Below, piece by piece: positions 25,423 to 36,942 of a DNA stretch of 64,000 nt. This stretch comes from Thioalkalivibrio sp. ALJ3 (GTDB lineage: Bacteria > Pseudomonadota > Gammaproteobacteria > Ectothiorhodospirales > Ectothiorhodospiraceae): NCBI RefSeq assembly GCF_000377205.1, contig NZ_KB897906.1, positions 278,272 to 342,271 of the forward strand. Direction: 5' to 3'. Position numbers and translations under genes: made by a program. A model generated the notes under the pieces. The model had not been told where the DNA came from. It made no database searches and saw only the letters and a list, made by a program, of their open reading frames with translations. The stretch's first letter is position 1. Each line of letters starts with the position of its first letter.

Positions 25423-26100
25423 ATGGCCAACAGCACTCCATTCCGTCGCCCATCGACTGACAAACAGCGCCCACGGTTACTGTTTGCCGCCGCTCTCGTC
25501 TGGTTCCCTGGCCTTGCCCTTGCGTCGGAACCAATTTTCAGCCCAGCCGACATCCTGAACTGGGAGACCAGGGCCTTCGAAGGTGAAACGCAATACAAGT
25601 CCGTCGAAATTGACGGGCGCCATGCCGTCCACGCGAGTTGCGACAACAGTGCGTCCGGTCTCTACCTGAAAAAGACGATCGATCTCGAGCGGACTCCCAT
25701 CCTCGAGTGGAGTTGGCGCGTGGACAAGACGTTCACCGGCATTGACGAAACCACGCGTGCCGGTGACGACTATCCGGCGCGCGTGTACGTGGTGAAGGAC
25801 GGTGGACTGCTACGGTGGCGCACACGCGCGATCAACTACGTCTGGGCCAGCGAAAAACCGGAAGGTGCCGACTGGCCGAATGCCTACGCCAGCCAGGCCC
25901 GCATGCTCGCGGTGCGTTCCGGCCCGCCCGCCGAAACCGGGCAATGGTTCTCCCAGCGGCGCAATGTTCGCGAGGATTTCCAACGGTTGCATGATCGCGC
26001 GGTCGACAGCATCGACGCCATCGCCATCATGACGGACTGCGATGACACCGAGAGCACTATCGAGGCCTGGTATGGGGAGATCCGCTTCGTGCCGGAATAG
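25423..26100 (+). CDS. DUF3047 exported protein
   Basis: 225 residues with a signal peptide (about 1-35, ending ALASE). The body matches the DUF3047 pattern: LEWSWRVDKTFTG, DDYPARVYVV, INYVWASEKPEGADWPNAYASQARMLAVRSG and VDSIDAIAIMTDCDDTES. The role of the family is unknown; it is a periplasmic jelly-roll-like domain common in sulfur- and metal-metabolising proteobacteria. Confidence 0.85.
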   Translation: MANSTPFRRPSTDKQRPRLLFAAALVWFPGLALASEPIFSPADILNWETRAFEGETQYKSVEIDGRHAVHASCDNSASGLYLKKTIDLERTPILEWSWRVDKTFTGIDETTRAGDDYPARVYVVKDGGLLRWRTRAINYVWASEKPEGADWPNAYASQARMLAVRSGPPAETGQWFSQRRNVREDFQRLHDRAVDSIDAIAIMTDCDDTESTIEAWYGEIRFVPE

Positions 26101-26380
26101 CCAAACGCGTCACAGTACCGGTGCAGGCAATCGCTTGTATGACGCAACGCCCGAGAACATCATTTCCGGCTCTCGTTCATCGACCACATCGGGCCACCCC
26201 CACCCGTTCCGACAGCGATACCAGCACAAAAAGACATCGCCAGCAGGTCATGCGGCGAAGTACTAAACTCCCAGCACGTCCGAGCGTTACGTTAGTCAAC
26301 ATAGTTTTTCGACTTCCCGAAGCCACCGGGGCAGGCAATGCGCCATGGATGAGCCGGGGCGGACCCTCAAGGAAGGCGCG

Positions 26381-27640
26381 ATGTCCAGGCCCGATTCGAC
26401 ACTCTTCCCGACAGGCGGGACAAGGTATTCCGACTACCTGGCACGGTCCACACTCCGCTCCTGGGTCGGGATGTCATTCCTCTCCGCTACGCTGATCGTC
26501 ATCCTGGGACTGCTGGTCTCCTGGTCGGTGACCTATCTGGCCGGTGGGGCCGACAACCTCGTACCACACCTCTATTACGTACCCATATTAATCGCCGCTG
26601 CACGTTTCGGACCTGGGGCCGCGCTGATCGTCGCACTAACAGCCGGCATACTGGCCGGCCCGCTGACCTACGTAGATGTTGCGGCGGGCACCGCACAGGA
26701 GACCGAACGCTGGCTCACGCGCACCGCCTTTTTCGTCGGCATCGGGCAATTGATGGCCTGGCTCGTCATTCCCGCGTTGACCCCCGTCACCGAGGAACTG
26801 CGGCGCATGCGTCAGGAGTTCGATATTCGACGAGGCCTCAGGCACAACGAATTCTTTCTCCGCTACCAGCCAATCTATTCAAGCCGCCAGCGCCGCTTCG
26901 TAGGCGTCGAAGCACTGATCCGCTGGCAACATCCGGTGCACGGGGAACTCACGCCGGTGGACTTTCTCGATGTAGCCGAGGGCTCGTCCCTGATACACGA
27001 TATCGGCAAGTTGGTGATCGCCGAGGCCTGCAGGCAAACCGAGGACTGGAAGACCCTGGCCGAGGCGCAGGGCCAGGAGCCCTGGTATACCGCAATCAAC
27101 CTGTCCGCTCGGGACCTGATTCGCCCCGAGTTGGCATACGACGTTGCATCCGCACTCAAGCGACACCACCTGCCGCCCGAACTGCTGACCATCGAACTTA
27201 CCGAGACCGTGCTCGCGCTGGAAGACGCCGAACCCGCCCTCGAGGCCCTGAATCATCTGGGGGTGCAACTTGCCATCGACGACTTCGGCACGGGATATTC
27301 ATCGCTGGCCTATCTCAACCGTTTCCCGATCGACACACTCAAGCTCGACCGTCAGCTTGTTTCCAGACTCGACCACGACCCCTCGGCCGAGGATCTCGCA
27401 CGTGGGATCGTGCTGCTGGCCAGCTCGCTCGGGTTGAAGATGGTCGCCGAGGGCGTCGAGACCCAGAAGCAGGTCGAACTCGGTCACGACCTCGATTTTG
27501 ACCTCATGCAGGGTTTCTACTTTGCTCGTCCGTTGAGGTCCGATGAGGTCCCTGCCCTGCTGCTAGCCAGTACGGCGGACCAGGACCTGCGGCCACCTGC
27601 CTCCTTCCGCCCCAACGGAAAAACCCCGCCGACCGAGTAA
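26381..27640 (+). CDS. Membrane-anchored EAL c-di-GMP phosphodiesterase
   Basis: 419 residues from the ATG at 26381 (AAGGAAGG upstream; the ATG at 26345 has a poorer SD). Four hydrophobic segments in the first 135 residues form a membrane sensor, with no GGDEF domain. The EAL domain has EAL (177-179 in this numbering), IELTET, DDFGTGYSS and AEGVET, so it should be catalytic. The stop codon lies in the loop of a bidirectional terminator. Confidence 0.9.
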   Translation: MSRPDSTLFPTGGTRYSDYLARSTLRSWVGMSFLSATLIVILGLLVSWSVTYLAGGADNLVPHLYYVPILIAAARFGPGAALIVALTAGILAGPLTYVDVAAGTAQETERWLTRTAFFVGIGQLMAWLVIPALTPVTEELRRMRQEFDIRRGLRHNEFFLRYQPIYSSRQRRFVGVEALIRWQHPVHGELTPVDFLDVAEGSSLIHDIGKLVIAEACRQTEDWKTLAEAQGQEPWYTAINLSARDLIRPELAYDVASALKRHHLPPELLTIELTETVLALEDAEPALEALNHLGVQLAIDDFGTGYSSLAYLNRFPIDTLKLDRQLVSRLDHDPSAEDLARGIVLLASSLGLKMVAEGVETQKQVELGHDLDFDLMQGFYFARPLRSDEVPALLLASTADQDLRPPASFRPNGKTPPTE

Positions 27641-27652
27641 GTCAGCGGGGTT
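27622..27652. terminator. Bidirectional terminator over the EAL stop codon
   Basis: AACCCCGC (27622-27629) and GCGGGGTT (27645-27652) form an 8-bp stem; the EAL stop TAA (27638-27640) is in the loop. The run of A residues before it serves as the T-run for the convergent DUF4168-like gene. Confidence 0.7.
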
Positions 27653-27686
27653 GCAGGCGTAGAACACGAGCCGAAGCTCCTGCGAA

Positions 27687-28082
27687 CTACGAGTCCTTGG
27701 CCACTTCGGCGAACTGCTCCCCGAGATCGCTGTCGTTATCGATCAGATAGGCGATGCTGCGGTACTCCTCGACCGTCAGGCCTTCGTCCTCGATCGCGGA
27801 CACCATTTCGTCATTCGCCTCGTCGCGCAGCTCCTGGGCGTCCTCGCCCTCCGCCTCGGCGATATCGTCCGCATATTCGGAGCGGATGTCCTGAGAGGCA
27901 TCCGCAGCGGCCAGAAAGCTTTCCAGATCGCTTTCGCTAACGTCCTCGGCGGACAATTCGGGGTCATCCGTCCATTCCTTCTCGAAAACGTCCTTGTCAT
28001 CGGCGACTACCGTGGAGGCACCACCGAACGCGAGTCCCAGGGCCAGGGTGATCGAACAGGCCGTGGCTGTGTTGTGTCCCAT
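27687..28082 (-). CDS. DUF4168-like exported acidic protein
   Basis: 131 residues from the ATG at 28082, chosen because AGGAGG lies 6 bases before it; an earlier ATG at 28100 would place that SD inside the gene. Signal peptide about 1-28 (ending VVADD). The mature part is extremely acidic, alpha-helical, and resembles DUF4168 (SESDLESFLAAADASQDIRSEY, EYRSIAYLIDNDSDL). Its function is unknown. The acidity fits a halophilic periplasm. Confidence 0.8.
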   Translation of the reverse strand: MGHNTATACSITLALGLAFGGASTVVADDKDVFEKEWTDDPELSAEDVSESDLESFLAAADASQDIRSEYADDIAEAEGEDAQELRDEANDEMVSAIEDEGLTVEEYRSIAYLIDNDSDLGEQFAEVAKDS

Positions 28083-28392
28083 CTTGCGCCTCCTGTTCAT
28101 AAGATCGGTTTGCTTGCTGACCATCCGCCACCTTGCGCGGACGGTCACGACCGGGATGATGCAGACCTCATGCCAACCCTCCCGAACAACCCGCATTGCG
28201 CGTCATCATCCCCTATTGGCACAATCTCACCGGCTCGCGTGTCCCCGAATCGCCTCCAAAAGCGGGTCAGTTCGACACATGAATCACCTCGACCCGTATC
28301 GCGCTGACCCGTTTCGGCGGGGACGAAAACTGCCCCGGAGCAGGATTACCCCGGGGCTTGCCAACTCGAGCGCGTACGTCAATCCTGTTGCT
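28083..28392. other. Intergenic region with katG terminator
   Basis: 310 bp between the DUF4168-like start and the katG stop, both on the minus strand. It contains the katG terminator (28332-28357) and presumably the promoter of the DUF4168-like gene. No further gene is supported. Confidence 0.55.
28332..28357 (-). terminator. katG terminator
   Basis: GCCCCGG (28332-28338) pairs with CCGGGGC (28351-28357); on the minus strand the stem is followed by AGTTTTCG. It lies 36 bases past the katG stop. Confidence 0.75.
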
Positions 28393-30618
<2,226 letters not shown>

Positions 30619-30843
30619 TCAAATGGTGAACAAGGCCTCTTCCGCCCCTGGAAATCTGGACTCGGTCCAAATCTCTATTTCAAGGGACTCGTCATTGCCT
30701 TGTCCGTTCCATCTCACGCTACACCCGTCCCGAAATGCGCCGGAAGTATTGTGTTTCTAACGGATTGATAGGCACAGCACATGACACCCAGGCTCGTGGG
30801 ATGCTTCTCCCACAGCCTCGGCCGGAAACGTCAGGTGTCGGAC

Positions 30844-31548
30844 TTAGCGGGAGCCGAAATAGTCGCGCAGGAGTTGCGTCGTACGCGCCGCCGGGTCCTC
30901 GCGGATCCGGCGTTCCTCGTCCGCAAGAATGGTGAACAGGCCATCCAGCGCGTGATCCGTCACATAGCGGTCCAGGTCGACATCGAAATCCGCGAGCCCG
31001 GGGATGCGGCGCGCCGTGTCGCGCAGCGGCTGGTACACGCGATACACCCCGGCCCCCTCCATGTGCTCGCGCACGACGGGCTCGTAACGCTCGCGCAGCT
31101 CGGATTCTGACGCGCCGCGCAGATATTGGGTCGCGGCATCGTCATCGCCGCGCAGCACGGCCTGAACGTCGGTAGGCCGCATCTTCCGGATCGCGCTCAC
31201 GAACACCGGGGTTGCTTCCCGCGCGGCGGCCTCTGCGGCACGGTTCATGCGCCGCTCAAGATCATCGACCTGGCTGCCCAGCCCGGCGCGGCGCAGCGCA
31301 TCCCCGGCCTGCTGCAGCTCCTGCGGCAGGCCGATCCGAATCGCCTGATTGCCCCAGTAGCCGTCTTCTTGCCCCGTACGTTCGACGGTACGTTCCGTAC
31401 TCACCTGAAGGGCCTCGCGAATCGCCTCTTCTGCACGGTCGCCACCACTCCCCTCGCCGTTGAGTCCGAAGTCACGGACATCCAGACCAGCACAGGCGGA
31501 GAGGAAAAACGGAAGCCACAGCAACAGCAAGGGCGGTGAATAACGCAT
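30844..31548 (-). CDS. DUF4197 lipoprotein
   Basis: 234 residues from the ATG at 31548, with a lipobox LSAC (Cys19). The mature part matches DUF4197: REALQVSTERTVERTGQEDGYWGNQAIRIGLP, a helical central part and the C-terminal RTTQLLRDYFG. The family is envelope-located and of unknown function. A longer frame from 31614 starts upstream but spoils the signal peptide. Divergent from the hydrolase at 31678. Confidence 0.87.
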   Translation of the reverse strand: MRYSPPLLLLWLPFFLSACAGLDVRDFGLNGEGSGGDRAEEAIREALQVSTERTVERTGQEDGYWGNQAIRIGLPQELQQAGDALRRAGLGSQVDDLERRMNRAAEAAAREATPVFVSAIRKMRPTDVQAVLRGDDDAATQYLRGASESELRERYEPVVREHMEGAGVYRVYQPLRDTARRIPGLADFDVDLDRYVTDHALDGLFTILADEERRIREDPAARTTQLLRDYFGSR

Positions 31549-31677
31549 GAAGGAATTCCTGACGACGGGTGCACCACATGATACACACCACCACGCGCCC
31601 ATCCCGGGCCCCATTCACCGAATCCCGCGTCCGTCCGGACTTGCGATTCATTTGCGCATGCTCAATCGTAATCGGAC

Positions 31678-32766
31678 ATGAACCGCCCTCCGCGCCGCCG
31701 AACACTCCTGCGCAAGCGGCTGTACGCAGCCGCCCTCGTCATTGGCTTGCCGCTCCTCGCGTTCGTCGCCTGGGTGGCCTGGACGGAGCAGCATCCCGAG
31801 CAGGAACGCGAGCTTCGCGTCGAGGTACAGGATCGCCTGCACGAGTGGTTTCCCGAGATCATGGCACTCCCCGACGAGCTGCGCGGCTTTATCCCCCGAT
31901 CCTCGGTGTTCGATGACGACGCCGAGCCGGAGATCATCATGCTGCACGGTCTCGACGAACCCGGAAATATCTGGGACACGCTGGTACCCGCGCTCGATTC
32001 CGTCGGCATCAATGGCTGGGAGTTTCGTTATCCCAACGACCAGGCGGTAGACCACAGCGCCGACCTGTTGGCCGAGTACTGGGAGACACTGGATCGCAAC
32101 CAGCCCGTTGTACTGATCGGCCACAGCATGGGCGGGCTGGTGATCCGCGACTTCGTTACCCGCTGGCGACACCCGGTGGACGGGGATCCCCGAGTCGAAG
32201 GTCCCCCCATCGCTGGCGTAATCCTGGTCGCCACTCCCAATCAGGGCTCCGACTGGGCGCGCCTGCGGGTCTGGCTCGAGGTCCGGGAGTGGCTTGTGGA
32301 TATCCGCGAACAGCGCTTTTCGCTATTCGCCGGGCTTCGCGACGGGACCGGCGCGGCCAAGATCGATCTCAGGCCCGACAGTCAGTTCCTCACAGACCTG
32401 AATGAACGCCCCTGGCCCGAGGCCATCCCGGTGAAGATCATCGGTGGCGTCGTGCCCGAGCCTACCCCGGCGATGGAAGCCAGCCTCACGGCCCTTAGTG
32501 AACAATTCGGCATCGAGAACCTGCCCAAGCACATCGAGGACTGGTGGGAGGAAACCAGCGAGGGCTTGGGCGATGGGGTCGTTCCAGTGGAATCACTGGC
32601 CCTCGAAGGGCATCCCGAGCCACTGGTACTGGAGGCCTCGCACCGCGGCCTGCTGGTGCCCGGCCCCCTCACGGAGTATCCCCCTGCGATCGAACCGATT
32701 CTGCACACCCTGTTCGACTGGCGGGGCGAGGCCGCGCCCATTGCACCTGTCGCCCCGCCAGACTAG
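31678..32766 (+). CDS. Membrane-anchored alpha/beta hydrolase (lipase/esterase-like)
   Basis: 362 residues with a basic N-terminus, one transmembrane anchor (about 16-35) and an alpha/beta-hydrolase domain facing the periplasm. Nucleophile Ser150 is in GHSMGG, the lipase box; LHGLDEPGNIWD begins the fold at 89. A late GDGVVPVESLAL and ASHRGLL give candidates for the acid and His. The substrate is unknown; the PGAP1/triacylglycerol-lipase group is closest. Its TAG stop is the first codon of element copy C. Confidence 0.86.
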   Translation: MNRPPRRRTLLRKRLYAAALVIGLPLLAFVAWVAWTEQHPEQERELRVEVQDRLHEWFPEIMALPDELRGFIPRSSVFDDDAEPEIIMLHGLDEPGNIWDTLVPALDSVGINGWEFRYPNDQAVDHSADLLAEYWETLDRNQPVVLIGHSMGGLVIRDFVTRWRHPVDGDPRVEGPPIAGVILVATPNQGSDWARLRVWLEVREWLVDIREQRFSLFAGLRDGTGAAKIDLRPDSQFLTDLNERPWPEAIPVKIIGGVVPEPTPAMEASLTALSEQFGIENLPKHIEDWWEETSEGLGDGVVPVESLALEGHPEPLVLEASHRGLLVPGPLTEYPPAIEPILHTLFDWRGEAAPIAPVAPPD

Positions 32767-33081
32767 GGAGACGCTGATTTAATCGCGCGTCCGCGCTCGA
32801 GTCGCTTTTGCGTGGGAACAAGGCGCGGTGACGGCCGTGCAGTCATTCTGCACAAGGGAACCGCAACGCCGTTCCCGCGCCCGTTTTTGATCAACAACGG
32901 GCGGCCGAGCCCCTGCAGTAAATGGCTTGCGGGGTTGGTGCCCCCTGTTCCCCGATCCTGCGTTGCGCCCCGAATCAATCAGCAACGGGCGGGTAGAACC
33001 ACTACCCGCTACACGACGCGCCTTGTCTCGGAAAACAGGGGGCACCAACGCGGACGTGCGATCAAATCATCGTCTCCCTAG
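32763..33081. mobile_element. Palindromic MITE-like element, copy C (longest)
   Basis: 319 bp with terminal inverted repeats CTAGGGAGACGCTGATTTAA... and ...TCAAATCATCGTCTCCCTAG (the right end lacks a few bases). The interior is a chain of hairpins, for example GCGGGTAG-AACCA-CTACCCGC, GTGCAG-TCATT-CTGCAC and a CCCGTT...AACGGG palindrome. Its orientation is opposite to copies A and B. The left CTAG provides the TAG stop of the hydrolase gene. Confidence 0.88.
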
Positions 33082-33084
33082 GCC

Positions 33085-33822
33085 TCAGATACCCAGCTCC
33101 CGCAGAACCTTGTCGATACGCGGCACCAAGTGCACATGTGGCGAGTCCTTGCGCACCAGCAGGTGCATCGAGGTCACGTCCAGGACGTTCGAGGAAGCCG
33201 CGACCCGATCCAGGGCATCGGCCTCGTCGGGGTAGGCCCGTTTCAGTTCCCGGATCGTGTGTTCGGTCACCTCGCTCATGTTGATCAGCACGTCCCCTTC
33301 GCCGGCCGCCAGGCGGCGCAGGTTTTCCGAAAGCGTTCCCTCGCGCTGCACGTCCAGGCCTTCCAAGTTGGCCTTGCCCCAGCCATTCCCGGCGTAGTCC
33401 AGCACACGGTAACCGGAAAAGTCCTCCAGATGTTCCTTGGCCAGCAAAGCATCGCGCTCCGGGTGATCCTCGCGTACAAATGCCACCCACTCCGGTTCGG
33501 CCAGGGCAACCTCACTCGCGACCAGATATTCCTCGCGCTCAGCCGTCATGGTGGTGATGATCGCATCGGCCTTGCCCTCCCTGACCAGACGTTGCGCCTC
33601 TTCCCATTCGTAAGGTTCATGGCGCAGTGGCACCCACAAATGGGCAAAGGCCTCCTGCATCAACTGCACGTAGTGGCCGACAAAGCGTCCGTCGCGGTTG
33701 ATATACCCATATGGCGCCTCGTCCCGATCACCCGCGATATGAAACGCCTCGCGCTGATCCGCCACCGCAGGCACCGACAACATGCCCAATACCGCAATAC
33801 CCGCTAACAGTCGTCCCAACAT
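33085..33822 (-). CDS. Periplasmic solute-binding protein, family 3
   Basis: 245 residues with a signal peptide (about 1-21, ending AVAD). The SBP_bac_3 fold is recognised from the YGYINRDGRFVGHYVQLMQEAF opening and the GKADAIITTMTAEREEYL hinge segment. Such proteins bind amino acids or other small solutes. No ABC transporter permease or ATPase is adjacent, so it is an orphan, possibly a sensor partner instead. It ends three bases after element copy C. Confidence 0.86.
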   Translation of the reverse strand: MLGRLLAGIAVLGMLSVPAVADQREAFHIAGDRDEAPYGYINRDGRFVGHYVQLMQEAFAHLWVPLRHEPYEWEEAQRLVREGKADAIITTMTAEREEYLVASEVALAEPEWVAFVREDHPERDALLAKEHLEDFSGYRVLDYAGNGWGKANLEGLDVQREGTLSENLRRLAAGEGDVLINMSEVTEHTIRELKRAYPDEADALDRVAASSNVLDVTSMHLLVRKDSPHVHLVPRIDKVLRELGI

Positions 33823-33886
33823 CGCTTACTCCCTCCATAGCATGCCGTCCAGACTCTGAATCCGCCGGTGGCCGGCATCCAGTCAC

Positions 33887-35410
33887 TCAAGCCGCGGCGA
33901 GGTTCACCAGCGGCACCAGGCCGAACCACAGCACATAGGCTAGCGATACCGCCATCAGTCCGTCGATACGCCCGCCGGGCGCACCGCGCTGCCGCTCGCG
34001 CCACAGCATCCAACTCAGCCACAGCGCATGCGGCACGACGAAATAGGCAATGCCTGCATAGGCCCCCTGAGCCCAACCGGTCAGGTGGAATGCGGTTCCC
34101 GCAACCGCCGCCAGAACGGTGAACCCCAGCGCCACACCAAGGGCACCACCATTCCCCAGCCGCACCGCCAGGGTGCGCTTGGCCGCAGCCGCGTCCGCCT
34201 CGCGATCGGGAATACCGGACAGCGTAATCGACGGGATGATCGCAAGAAACAGCGGAAGGCTCAGCCACCAGGGCAGTGGATCCATCCAGTCCCCCGCGAG
34301 GAATACATACCCGCACAGCAACACGCCCAGGCTGTGGGTCAGCGCGACATCCACCTCCCCCAGCCCGCGGTAACTGAGCTTCACAGGTGGCGCCGTATAA
34401 CCAATCGCCAGCACTGCCAGCACCCCCGTCACCACGAGCAGCGCAACAAGATCGCCAGGCGCGACCGCGAGCAGGGCCGCAAAGGCCGCTGCGAAGCCCC
34501 CCAGCGCCACCACCGTACCCGTGGTTATCTCGCGCAGCGACAGCCGCCCCTCCACCAGCACCCGCGAGCCGCCGGTAAACGGGCCGTAGAAGCGATTGCG
34601 GCGATCGGAGCCAAGGTCCACCCGTTCATTGACGAGAACCGTGGCGACCTCCAGCAGGAACAGGCACAGATAGCCCAGCCAGAACGCCGGATTACGCAAC
34701 AGGCCTTCTTCCGGCGCTGCGGCGAGCGCCCCCACGGTATAGGCGACGAATGTCATCGGGTAGAACTGCAGTCGCAAGGCCTGTAGCCAACCACCCAACT
34801 TGAACGCCACCCGCTCACGCAGGCTCTCGCGCCCATGCCGCAGACGCAGCCCTTCCTGGCGTGCGCGTTCGAGCCAGGCCTCGCGCTTTCGGTCGTCGGC
34901 CTCGCGCACCGAGCCCAGCATGAGTGAACGCACCGGGCGGATGCCGCAAAAACCCAGGGTTGCCCGCGCCATCGCGTTGATTCCCGGCTGTCGATACATC
35001 AGTCGATGAATCAGTACCGGTGTGTCCATGGTGGTAATCAGTTGGGCGGATCGGCCCTGCAACAGACCCTCGTATCCGGTGCCGCCCTCGCAGTTTCGGA
35101 AGGCAAACTCCGGCGTCATTACCCGATCAAGAAAGCCCTTGAGAAGGGCCGGCATGGTGCCCCACCAGGTGGGAAAGACGAATACAAGATGATCGGCCCA
35201 GGCGACCAGTGCACGCGCCGCATCCAGATCGTGTTCCAGCGCCTGCTGATTCGGTGACGGTGTATGAACGTAAGGGTCAAAATCCAGGTTCGCGAGATCC
35301 AGGGAACGCACGTCCACACCGGCGGACCGCGCCCCGTCACGGTAGGCCTCGGCCAGCGCGCCGCACAGGCTGTCAGTACGCGGGTGGCCCAGGATCACGA
35401 GCACCTTCAC
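33887..35410 (-). CDS. Flavodoxin-fold quinone reductase fused to UbiA-type prenyltransferase
   Basis: 507 residues with two domains. Residues 1 to about 190 have the NAD(P)H-quinone oxidoreductase/flavodoxin_2 fold (MKVLVILGHPRTDS, VFVFPTWWGTMPALLKGFLDRV). Residues from about 205 are a polytopic UbiA/MenA-like prenyltransferase with about eight helices; its metal-binding motifs are NERVDLGSD and DREADAAAAKRT. UbiA enzymes attach prenyl chains to aromatic rings in quinone synthesis. A fusion of the two is unusual. It suggests a flavin-dependent step on a prenylated quinone-like product, but the substrate is unknown. It is read as one continuous frame with no frameshift. Confidence 0.88.
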   Translation of the reverse strand: MKVLVILGHPRTDSLCGALAEAYRDGARSAGVDVRSLDLANLDFDPYVHTPSPNQQALEHDLDAARALVAWADHLVFVFPTWWGTMPALLKGFLDRVMTPEFAFRNCEGGTGYEGLLQGRSAQLITTMDTPVLIHRLMYRQPGINAMARATLGFCGIRPVRSLMLGSVREADDRKREAWLERARQEGLRLRHGRESLRERVAFKLGGWLQALRLQFYPMTFVAYTVGALAAAPEEGLLRNPAFWLGYLCLFLLEVATVLVNERVDLGSDRRNRFYGPFTGGSRVLVEGRLSLREITTGTVVALGGFAAAFAALLAVAPGDLVALLVVTGVLAVLAIGYTAPPVKLSYRGLGEVDVALTHSLGVLLCGYVFLAGDWMDPLPWWLSLPLFLAIIPSITLSGIPDREADAAAAKRTLAVRLGNGGALGVALGFTVLAAVAGTAFHLTGWAQGAYAGIAYFVVPHALWLSWMLWRERQRGAPGGRIDGLMAVSLAYVLWFGLVPLVNLAAA

Positions 35411-35524
35411 GCGCGGTGGCTCCCGGCAAGGGGCTCGCGACCGCTACGCCCCGGATCGGGGGATGTGGTGCATACCGGGTTGCCTCCCTGCATACTCGAC
35501 GTTCTCCGAATCCCGTCTTTGACC

Positions 35525-36016
35525 ATGCCCACGATCGAACACCAGGCCCACATCCGAGCGGACCGACCCGATGTATTCGCTCTGATTACGCGGGTCGAGG
35601 AGTTCGTCCATTACAGCGAGGCTATCGAAACGATAGCGCGCGTCGGGGAGGCCCGCTACCGATGGGTGGTGCGCATCGCCGGCATTCCCCTGAATTTCGA
35701 TGTCGAGATCACAGAATCGGAAGCTCCGGAGCGTTTTTCCTGGCAATCGCTGACCGGCGTGCAGAATCACGGGACCTACCATCTGACACCCGCGCAAGGG
35801 GGCACGAACATCCACCTGCTTCTCGAATACGAACTCGACAACCCATTGTTGGAAAAAACGATCCGCCAGGCGGCCAAACCGCTCATCGAGACCTTGAGCC
35901 GGGAGATCATCGGCAACGTGGAGGCGGAGTTGCACAAGACATCGGGGGAAGACGCAGACCGAGAGGGCCCGCGCAAGGGTCGTCAGGCCCGGTTTCCGGA
36001 TGGGCCCAACAAGTAG
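35525..36016 (+). CDS. SRPBCC/START-fold protein
   Basis: 163 residues of the polyketide-cyclase/ligand-binding type: an N-terminal EHQAHIRADRPDVFALITRVEEF and a beta-rich core with a C-terminal helix. Such domains bind lipids or aromatic ligands. Divergent from the UbiA fusion (115 bp), so a functional link is possible but unproven. The last 34 bases overlap the convergent phosphatase gene. No SD of note. Confidence 0.75.
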   Translation: MPTIEHQAHIRADRPDVFALITRVEEFVHYSEAIETIARVGEARYRWVVRIAGIPLNFDVEITESEAPERFSWQSLTGVQNHGTYHLTPAQGGTNIHLLLEYELDNPLLEKTIRQAAKPLIETLSREIIGNVEAELHKTSGEDADREGPRKGRQARFPDGPNK

Positions 36017-36531
36017 CGCTGCTGGTCCGGGCTCTCGATCGCTCCGGGGCGCGCCCCGCGCACCGATCCGATGGCCTCCTCCGGCGCGAGGCCCCGCTCG
36101 ATCAGTGCCAAGGCCGCAATCGTCCCCGCGCGGCCAAACCCGCCACCACAGTGAAAAATTACCCCCTCACCCGCATCCAACCGCCGGTGCACCTCGGGGC
36201 CGACCTCGCCCCATCGTAACTCCCATGGGCGATCCGGGGCCGCCATGTCACCGATCGGCAGGTGCAGCCACTCCATCCCCGCCGCATGCACGGCATCGCC
36301 CAGCTCGGGCACACCCAGCGCGTCCAGCTCATGCCCCTGGTTCAGCGTGACCACGGCCGTCGCTCCCCAACTGCGGATCGCAGCCAGATCCGCCACCAGA
36401 TCCCGCTGACCACCGGGCGCACCCGGCTCGCACTTGCCGGGACAAGGCGTCATCCCGATCGTTCCGCCCTCTGGCAGGCGCACCGTGCCAATCTCGAGGG
36501 GGCTGGCCGGAGTATCGTCAGTCTGAGTCAT
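35983..36531 (-). CDS. Dual-specificity protein phosphatase (CDKN3-like)
   Basis: 182 residues with the Cys-based phosphatase signature HCGGGFGRAGT: Cys128, Arg134 (C-x5-R). A general acid Asp is likely among Asp95/Asp100 (IGDMAAPD). This class removes phosphate from Tyr/Ser/Thr or small substrates. A Cys30-x3-Cys34 pair near the N-terminus (TPCPGKCEP) may have redox or metal function. It overlaps the SRPBCC gene convergently. Confidence 0.87.
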   Translation of the reverse strand: MTQTDDTPASPLEIGTVRLPEGGTIGMTPCPGKCEPGAPGGQRDLVADLAAIRSWGATAVVTLNQGHELDALGVPELGDAVHAAGMEWLHLPIGDMAAPDRPWELRWGEVGPEVHRRLDAGEGVIFHCGGGFGRAGTIAALALIERGLAPEEAIGSVRGARPGAIESPDQQRYLLGPSGNRA

Positions 36532-36633
36532 CTAGTCTCTCTCGATCGTCAGGCGCCAGGGCCAGTCGTTCCGATCCTGGGCCCGCGAAGGACCCGTCTG
36601 CGAACCAACCCCGTATCCCCCAATCCTACCGGT

Positions 36634-36786
36634 ATGGACACCCCGTTATTCATCCTCGGCCTCCTGTTGATCGCCAGCCTGACCACATTCTTCACCGGCG
36701 TACTGCCCTATCCCATCGGATGGATCATCCTGATCATCGCCTTCATCGCACGCTTGCTCTTTAGCCCGAAGTGCTCGATCGCGTGA
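36634..36786 (+). CDS. Small two-helix membrane protein
   Basis: 50 residues with two hydrophobic helices (about 4-23 and 28-43) joined by PYPIGW, ending FSPKCSIA. It is probably an inner-membrane peptide. The family is not recognised. It stands alone between a phosphatase and the phosphoribosyltransferase gene. Confidence 0.6.
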   Translation: MDTPLFILGLLLIASLTTFFTGVLPYPIGWIILIIAFIARLLFSPKCSIA

Positions 36787-36942
36787 TTCGCTACCACGAT
36801 CTCGAGATCCACTAGGCCTGCTGCCGAAGGCGGAGTATGAAGGCCCTGCTGGGGCCTCCTATTTTGCTCAGACCCACCGGATTTCCGGGCCATGCGGGCC
36901 TACACTTCAAGGCGATTCTTGTACATTTGTGACGGAGGCCCC

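Noticed and set aside
32812-33081. Short conserved-looking frame inside the palindromic elements (MGTRRGD..RAVILHKG)
   Set aside because: Shared only because the DNA is shared; frames end differently in each copy, with no SD. Taken as non-coding.
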